Below, piece by piece: positions 1 to 6,415 of a stretch of 6,415 bases of DNA. A model generated the notes under the pieces. It saw only the letters and a program-made list of their open reading frames with translations, was not told the origin of the DNA and made no database searches. Source of the stretch: Neisseria lactamica (GTDB lineage Bacteria; Pseudomonadota; Gammaproteobacteria; Burkholderiales; Neisseriaceae); assembly GCA_001067655.1 (NCBI GenBank), contig JUNU01000042.1:1-6415 (forward strand). The letters run 5' to 3'. A program made the position numbers and the translations under genes. Numbering within the stretch: the stretch's first letter is position 1; each line of letters opens with the position of its first letter.

Positions 1-27
1 ATACATCCTGATCTGACGGCCGAATGA
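1..27 (+). CDS. Possible 3' end of an unidentified plus-strand gene
   Basis: Frame 1 is open from the window edge and reads IHPDLTAE before a TGA stop at 25-27. The only support for a real gene end is position: the strong hairpin at 65-101, followed by a short T run in the plus direction, lies about 37 bases beyond this stop, where a terminator would be expected. Eight residues are too few to identify a product. The other two plus frames stop even earlier (at 9-11 and 14-16), and two minus frames are also open across this stretch, so the gene could be absent or on the other strand. Confidence 0.25.
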   Translation: MHPDLTAE

Positions 28-64
28 AGCTGGACAGGCATGGCAGCATTACCCGCCCGACACG

Positions 65-103
65 AAGGCCGTCCGACTCCAGACTGGATTCGGACGGCCT
101 TTT
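65..103 (+). terminator. Intrinsic terminator hairpin between a plus-strand gene end and comEA
   Basis: A 16-bp stem (65-80 pairing with 86-101) has one mismatch (C77 with T89) and a 5-base loop. In the plus direction it ends in CCTTTTA, giving a short U tract. In the minus direction the stem is followed by TTCGTG, a weaker tail, so it may also help end the comEA transcript but looks better for a gene coming from the left. Each arm carries GGCCGTCCGA, close to the AGGCCGTCTGAA uptake sequence known in some Neisseria, where inverted uptake-sequence pairs commonly form terminators. Confidence 0.7.
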
Positions 104-120
104 ACAAGCAGCCTACTGCG

Positions 121-142
121 CACCTTCCCGTTTAGGAAGGTG
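121..142 (-). repeat. Perfect hairpin just after the comEA stop
   Basis: CACCTTCC at 121-128 pairs perfectly with GGAAGGTG at 135-142 around a 6-base loop. It begins 7 bases after the comEA stop codon in the direction of transcription. No U tract follows on the minus strand, so it is not a standard intrinsic terminator. It could protect the 3' end of the comEA mRNA or act together with the hairpin at 65-101. Confidence 0.55.
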
Positions 143-149
143 TTCAGGT

Positions 150-440
150 TTATTTTTTGGCGGCGGGGGTGGCGGCTTTGTTTTTAGCGGCCGGGGCGAC
201 GGTTGCCTCCGCCTTCAGTTTGGAGAAGATGCCCTCACCGATACCTTTGACGTTTTTCAACTCCTCGACCGATTTGAAGGCACCATGTTGTTGACGGTAG
301 TCCACGATGGCTTTGGCTTTGGCAGGGCCGATACCGGGCAGGGCTTCCAACTCGGACGGGGAAGCGGTATTGATGTTGACGGCGGCCAGCGACAGCGAAG
401 CGGTCAGCAGGGCGAGGGCAGCAAAGAGGAATTTTTTCAT
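150..440 (-). CDS. comEA: ComEA-family secreted helix-hairpin-helix DNA-binding protein
   Basis: The product is a 96-residue periplasmic DNA-binding protein of the kind that, in Neisseria (ComE) and relatives, grips incoming double-stranded DNA after pilus-driven entry through the outer membrane and ratchets it inward during natural transformation. Residues 1-19 or 20 form a signal peptide: MKK, a hydrophobic Phe/Leu/Ala core, then SLAA as the cleavage region. Residues 21-78 form the tandem helix-hairpin-helix domain, with hairpins LPGIG (34-38) and VKGIG (64-68). A short Ala/Lys/Pro tail (about 81-96) follows, and there are no cysteines. The length matches the roughly 99-residue neisserial ComE. 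An in-frame ATG at 453-455 would add MEYLL, but the ATG at 438-440 is preferred because GGAG lies 9 bases before it and a clean signal peptide begins there. The gene has its own promoter downstream of the rRNA operon. The family assignment is firm; the role here is inferred from homologues. Confidence 0.93.
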   Translation of the reverse strand: MKKFLFAALALLTASLSLAAVNINTASPSELEALPGIGPAKAKAIVDYRQQHGAFKSVEELKNVKGIGEGIFSKLKAEATVAPAAKNKAATPAAKK

Positions 441-449
441 AAGAAGATA

Positions 450-453
450 CTCC
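450..453 (-). promoter_or_regulatory. Ribosome binding site that decides the comEA start
   Basis: GGAG on the minus strand lies 9 bases before the ATG at 438-440. It overlaps the alternative upstream ATG (453-455), which therefore cannot use it and has no purine-rich SD of its own just upstream. This favours the 96-residue product over the 101-residue one. Confidence 0.7.
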
Positions 454-472
454 ATAGTTTGTGAATGCGGAT

Positions 473-493
473 GGTGCCTGTGTGTGCGGCACC
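473..493 (-). promoter_or_regulatory. Hairpin in the comEA 5' untranslated region
   Basis: GGTGCC and GGCACC (473-478 and 488-493) form a perfect 6-bp GC-rich stem around a 9-base CA-rich loop. It lies between the predicted comEA transcription start (near 502) and the ribosome binding site at 450-453, about 20 bases before the latter. It could stabilise the mRNA or affect translation. No U tract follows, so it is not a terminator. Confidence 0.5.
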
Positions 494-508
494 GTAAAAT
501 AGTTGGCT

Positions 509-537
509 ATCATATCCGTCTTACCGTTTCCGTTCAA
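509..537 (-). promoter_or_regulatory. Predicted sigma70-type promoter of comEA
   Basis: The -35 hexamer TTGAAC (532-537) and the -10 hexamer TATGAT (509-514) are separated by exactly 17 bases. The -10 differs from consensus at one position and the -35 at two. Transcription would start near 502, giving a 5' leader of about 62 bases before the ATG at 438-440. This would let comEA be expressed independently of the rRNA operon, which ends at the terminator about 220 bases upstream. Confidence 0.65.
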
Positions 538-539
538 AC

Positions 540-753
540 GATACCTGAAGATTTCTTGGTTTACTATCTCTTTATGTATTGATTCTGCAACATCCCTATT
601 CTACCCGCACCCTCCCTATCCGTCACATTTACCCGCTGCGCTATCGTCGCATCCACCCATCTCCACTCGTGAGCAAGTAAGCCATAGCAAGAAGGCAAGG
701 AACGGCAATGACGAGTTTCAAGTAAAGGTATGAATAAAATATGAAGTAAAAGT
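540..753. other. Intergenic stretch between rRNA terminator and comEA promoter
   Basis: No RNA gene, transposon end or recognisable protein is visible here. The plus-strand frame through 503-733 is rich in Pro, Ser and His and resembles no family I know. On the minus strand a short frame (644-721, stop at 641-643) would encode a hydrophobic peptide including KLVIAVPCLLAMAYLL, but it lacks a good start codon and ribosome binding site. The part next to the terminator (about 726-757) is A-rich on the plus strand. Confidence 0.5.
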
Positions 754-781
754 AAAAGCCCCTGACATCTGTCAGGGGCTT
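754..781 (-). terminator. Intrinsic terminator of the rRNA operon
   Basis: A perfect 12-bp stem (756-767 with 770-781; core GCCCCTGACA) is followed on the minus strand by TTTTACTTTTACTT. The nominal loop is 2 bases, so the top pairs probably open to give a loop of 4 or more. It lies 9 bases beyond the 3' end of 5S rRNA, the normal place for the operon terminator. Confidence 0.92.
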
Positions 782-790
782 AGAATAGGT

Positions 791-905
791 GTTTGGCAGT
801 GACCTACTTTCGCATGGAAGAACCACACTATCATCGGCGCTGAGTCGTTTCACGGTCCTGTTCGGGATGGGAAGGCGTGGGACCAACTCGCTATGGCCGC
901 CAAAC
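791..905 (-). rRNA. rrf: 5S ribosomal RNA
   Basis: This is a complete 5S rRNA of about 115 nt. The 5' segment GTTTGGCGGCC (905-895) pairs with the 3' end GCCAAAC (797-791), closing helix I. The interior carries the conserved CCCATCCCGAACAGG segment of bacterial loops B and C, and the GAAAGTAGGTC of the loop E and helix IV-V region. It follows 23S by about 92 bases and precedes the operon terminator. Exact mature ends may differ by one or two bases. Confidence 0.96.
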
Positions 906-980
906 TTAAACTGTACAAATCGGTAAAGCCTTAATCAATATATTCGGTGATGACTGAATTAGTCAGTAAGCTTTTTATTT

Positions 981-997
981 GAAGTTCTTCAAATGAT

Positions 998-1006
<9 letters not shown>
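981..1006 (-). repeat. 3' arm of the 23S processing stalk
   Basis: These 26 bases are the reverse complement of 3883-3908 with one mismatch, so in the precursor the 23S ends pair into a long stem, the standard substrate for RNase III. The innermost 9 or so bases (998-1006) belong to the mature 23S 3' end, and the rest is trimmed. The arm is followed on the minus strand by an A-rich stretch of spacer. Confidence 0.88.
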
Positions 1007-3882
<2,876 letters not shown>

Positions 3883-3889
<7 letters not shown>

Positions 3890-3908
3890 CTATCATTTCA
3901 AGAACTTC
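3883..3908 (-). repeat. 5' arm of the 23S processing stalk
   Basis: This arm pairs with 981-1006 (25 of 26 bases complementary) to close the pre-23S RNA. The last 7 bases transcribed (3889-3883) form the beginning of mature 23S. RNase III cleavage would be expected within the stem. Confidence 0.88.
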
Positions 3909-3988
3909 TCTGACTTTGCCTGACATTCCGTTGACGAGAACATCAAACTTGAATTTCCTACTTTGATAAAGCTTACTGCTTGTTGTGT

Positions 3989-4020
3989 CTTAATCCCGCC
4001 TTTTGTCTTTCGGGATTAAG
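3989..4020 (-). repeat. Hairpin in the 16S-23S spacer before 23S
   Basis: CTTAATCCCG (3989-3998) pairs perfectly over 10 bp with CGGGATTAAG (4011-4020) around a 12-base loop. It lies about 80 bases before the 23S stalk in the direction of transcription. No U run follows, so it is not a terminator. It may be a structural element of the pre-23S leader. Confidence 0.6.
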
Positions 4021-4150
4021 TCGATACAATCATCACCCAAATACTGTACCTGTTTTTCTTTTCCTATTTAGGAGATAACTGACCGTTTGCAATTAGTCAA
4101 TCATCAAAAACAGACACATTGTCTTTGTTTGTTGATTTCGGCTTTCCAAT

Positions 4151-4162
4151 TTGTTAAAGATC
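4151..4162 (-). promoter_or_regulatory. Spacer boxA-like antitermination element
   Basis: GATCTTTAACAA on the minus strand shares the CTTTAACA core with the leader boxA at 6246-6257. In known rRNA operons a second boxA in the spacer reloads NusB/NusE and keeps RNA polymerase resistant to termination through 23S. It lies about 260 bases before the 23S gene. Confidence 0.7.
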
Positions 4163-4266
4163 GATGCGTTCAATATTGCTATTTACTTCGCAAATCAAAA
4201 TGAGCTGATTATTATAGCAGCCTTTCTTTTTCCGTCAAACTGATTCACAATCAGACTTCTCTTTAG

Positions 4267-4294
4267 AAAAAAAGAAAGCAGTTACACTGCCTTT
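4267..4294 (-). terminator. Terminator-like hairpin inside the operon, after tRNA-Ala
   Basis: On the minus strand GCAGT and ACTGC (4286-4290 with 4278-4282) form a stem around a 3-base loop. AAA/TTT extends it beyond one bulged G, and TTTCTTTTTTT (complement of 4267-4277) follows. The stem is short and may be weak. It sits 27 bases after the tRNA-Ala 3' end, where full termination would remove 23S and 5S, so it can act only as a partial attenuator or be overridden by antitermination. Confidence 0.45.
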
Positions 4295-4320
4295 TTAACT
4301 CGCTTTGATTTGGAAAGTAT

Positions 4321-4396
4321 TGGTGGAGGCAAACGGGATCGAACCGATGACCCCCTGCTTGCAAAGCAGGTGCTCTACCAACTGAGCTATGCCCCC
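4321..4396 (-). tRNA. tRNA-Ala (anticodon TGC)
   Basis: This 76-nt tRNA includes an encoded CCA end. The acceptor stem GGGGGCA pairs with TGCCTCC (one G-T pair), the D arm contains TAGCTCAGTTGGTAGAGCA, and the anticodon loop is CTTTGCAAG with TGC at 4361-4363. The T arm is CGGTTCGATCCCG. It lies 5 bases after tRNA-Ile in the 16S-23S spacer, the common bacterial Ile-Ala pair, and is released by RNase P and tRNA processing enzymes. Confidence 0.98.
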
Positions 4397-4401
4397 GTTC
4401 T

Positions 4402-4478
<77 letters not shown>

Positions 4479-4539
4479 GGATTCTCTTCTTAAGCGAATC
4501 TTGTCTTCACTCAAGCATTTTTCCGCATCTTCTACAGTT

Positions 4540-4567
4540 TACCGATAAGTGTGAATGCGACAGCCTC
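4540..4567 (-). repeat. 3' arm of the 16S processing stalk
   Basis: These 28 bases are the reverse complement of 6210-6237 with one A/G difference (a G-U pair or a mismatch in the RNA). They flank 16S on its 3' side, 10 bases after the mature end, and form the RNase III substrate that frees pre-16S. Confidence 0.9.
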
Positions 4568-4576
4568 TTCTTTCTC

Positions 4577-6120
<1,544 letters not shown>

Positions 6121-6161
6121 AATCTCTAACTTTTTAACTTCTGGTCTGCTTCAAAGAAACC

Positions 6162-6196
6162 GACAGGACAATGTCTAAAACATCATCTTGTCTGTC
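6162..6196 (-). repeat. Hairpin in the 16S leader
   Basis: GACAGACAA (6196-6188 on the minus strand) can pair with TTGTCCTGTC (6171-6162) with one bulged C. The 16-base interior could fold further through TGT and ACA. It lies between the 16S processing stalk and the mature 16S 5' end, a stretch removed during maturation, where leader helices in other bacteria influence 30S assembly. The structure is read by eye and its role is inferred. Confidence 0.5.
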
Positions 6197-6209
6197 TTTC
6201 AAACAGTGT

Positions 6210-6237
6210 GAGGCTGTCGCACTCACACTTATCGGTA
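6210..6237 (-). repeat. 5' arm of the 16S processing stalk
   Basis: This arm pairs with 4540-4567 over 28 bases with a single mismatch. It begins 8 bases after the leader boxA, so the nascent RNA meets the antitermination site before the processing stem, as in other rRNA operons. Confidence 0.9.
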
Positions 6238-6245
6238 ATCTGTTT

Positions 6246-6257
6246 TGTTAAAGAGCA
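6246..6257 (-). promoter_or_regulatory. Leader boxA antitermination site
   Basis: TGCTCTTTAACA on the minus strand matches the classical rRNA boxA, which binds NusB/NusE and helps make RNA polymerase resistant to Rho-dependent termination. It sits just before the 16S processing stalk. It begins only 7 bases after the -10 hexamer of the downstream promoter. Confidence 0.9.
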
Positions 6258-6264
6258 AAAACGA

Positions 6265-6292
6265 ATTATAAAGCATTTCATCTCGTTGCCAA
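6265..6292 (-). promoter_or_regulatory. Downstream rRNA promoter (P2)
   Basis: The -35 TTGGCA (6287-6292) and a perfect -10 TATAAT (6265-6270) are separated by 16 bases, the spacing typical of rRNA promoters. A/T-rich sequence with A and T tracts lies upstream (about 6293-6320) and could act as an UP element. The bases after the -10 (TCGTTTTT) are not the GC-rich discriminator expected of a stringently controlled promoter. The predicted start falls near 6258. Confidence 0.75.
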
Positions 6293-6350
6293 TCAAAACT
6301 TTTCTTAAAACCTCGAAAAATCAGACCAATTGTGATATACTTATTTGTTC

Positions 6351-6379
6351 GTTCAACCACCGCCGAAGCAGCGAAGAAC
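6351..6379 (-). promoter_or_regulatory. UUCG-capped hairpin at the start of the P1 transcript
   Basis: On the minus strand CGCTGC (6373-6368), TTCG (6367-6364) and GCGGTG (6363-6358) form a 6-bp stem with two G-U pairs, capped by a C(UUCG)G tetraloop, a very stable loop class. Outside a small internal loop, GTTC (6379-6376) pairs with GAAC (6354-6351). The predicted P1 start (about 6376-6378) falls in the first strand of the outer pairing, so the outer stem may be incomplete. It is not followed by a U tract. Confidence 0.55.
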
Positions 6380-6382
6380 CGA

Positions 6383-6411
6383 ACTATACCCTTCCCCTCA
6401 AAAACCGTCAA
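6383..6411 (-). promoter_or_regulatory. Upstream rRNA promoter (P1)
   Basis: TTGACG (6406-6411) and TATAGT (6383-6388) are separated by 17 bases; each hexamer is one mismatch from consensus. It lies 118 bases upstream of the second promoter, resembling the tandem P1/P2 layout of E. coli rRNA operons. Any UP element or activator site would fall beyond the window edge. The transcript would start near 6377 and would include the leader boxA far from its 5' end. Confidence 0.75.
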
Positions 6412-6415
6412 CTCC

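Larger units (their letters stand above)
4021..4320 (-). other. Remainder of the tRNA-Ala to 23S spacer
   Basis: This non-coding, A/T-rich part of the internal transcribed spacer contains the boxA-like element at 4151-4162 and the terminator-like hairpin at 4267-4294. No additional tRNA or protein gene is visible. The segment GATCTTTAACAAATTGG is typical of beta-proteobacterial spacers. Confidence 0.7.

Noticed and set aside
24..464. A 146-codon plus-strand open frame overlapping comEA
   Set aside because: It is antisense to a well-recognised ComEA, is glycine-rich because of the complementary Ala/Lys codons, and matches no family.
951..967. Short inverted repeat in the 23S-5S spacer (TGACT/AGTCA)
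   Set aside because: A 5-bp stem with an A/T-rich loop is expected by chance and has no supporting context.
6229..6411. A 60-codon minus-strand frame beginning near the upstream promoter
   Set aside because: It runs through the P1/P2 promoter region, boxA and the start of the 16S stalk, lacks a ribosome binding site and resembles no protein.

Overview
The window holds one complete ribosomal RNA operon on the minus strand, followed downstream by a small DNA-uptake gene of the comEA family. Read in the direction of transcription, from high to low coordinates, the order is: tandem promoters and leader (about 6411-6121), 16S rRNA, tRNA-Ile(GAT), tRNA-Ala(TGC), 23S rRNA, 5S rRNA, a strong intrinsic terminator (754-781), an intergenic stretch, then comEA with its own promoter. 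A bidirectional-looking terminator hairpin (65-101) and possibly the last codons of a plus-strand gene occupy the left edge.

The organism looks like a member of Neisseriaceae, probably Neisseria or a close relative. The grounds are the 16S sequence with its Neisseria-like segments, a roughly 100-residue secreted helix-hairpin-helix ComEA of the neisserial type, and the placement of comEA directly after an rRNA operon, which is the known arrangement in pathogenic Neisseria. Parts of the 16S (the V2 and V3 segments) and the ComEA signal peptide and tail differ from the meningococcal and gonococcal sequences as I remember them, so a commensal or more distant species is likely. No canonical 10-mer DNA uptake sequence (GCCGTCTGAA) occurs. 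A one-base variant (GCCGTCCGAA) lies in the terminator after comEA.

The RNA genes are held together by processing signals visible in the DNA. A 28-nt inverted repeat with one mismatch brackets 16S, and a 26-nt inverted repeat with one mismatch brackets 23S; these are the expected RNase III stalks. boxA antitermination elements sit in the leader and in the 16S-23S spacer. Two sigma70-type promoters about 118 bp apart drive the operon: an upstream one (TTGACG-17-TATAGT) and a downstream one (TTGGCA-16-TATAAT).

Nearly all long open frames in the window (those inside 1000-6110) are antisense or frame shadows of rRNA. The only convincing protein gene is comEA. I found no mobile element, CRISPR array, intron in 23S or new defence or biosynthetic system. 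The items worth a second look are regulatory: a UUCG hairpin at the start of the P1 transcript, a boxA almost on top of the P2 start, a terminator-like hairpin inside the operon, a hairpin in the comEA 5' UTR, and the variant uptake-like sequence.
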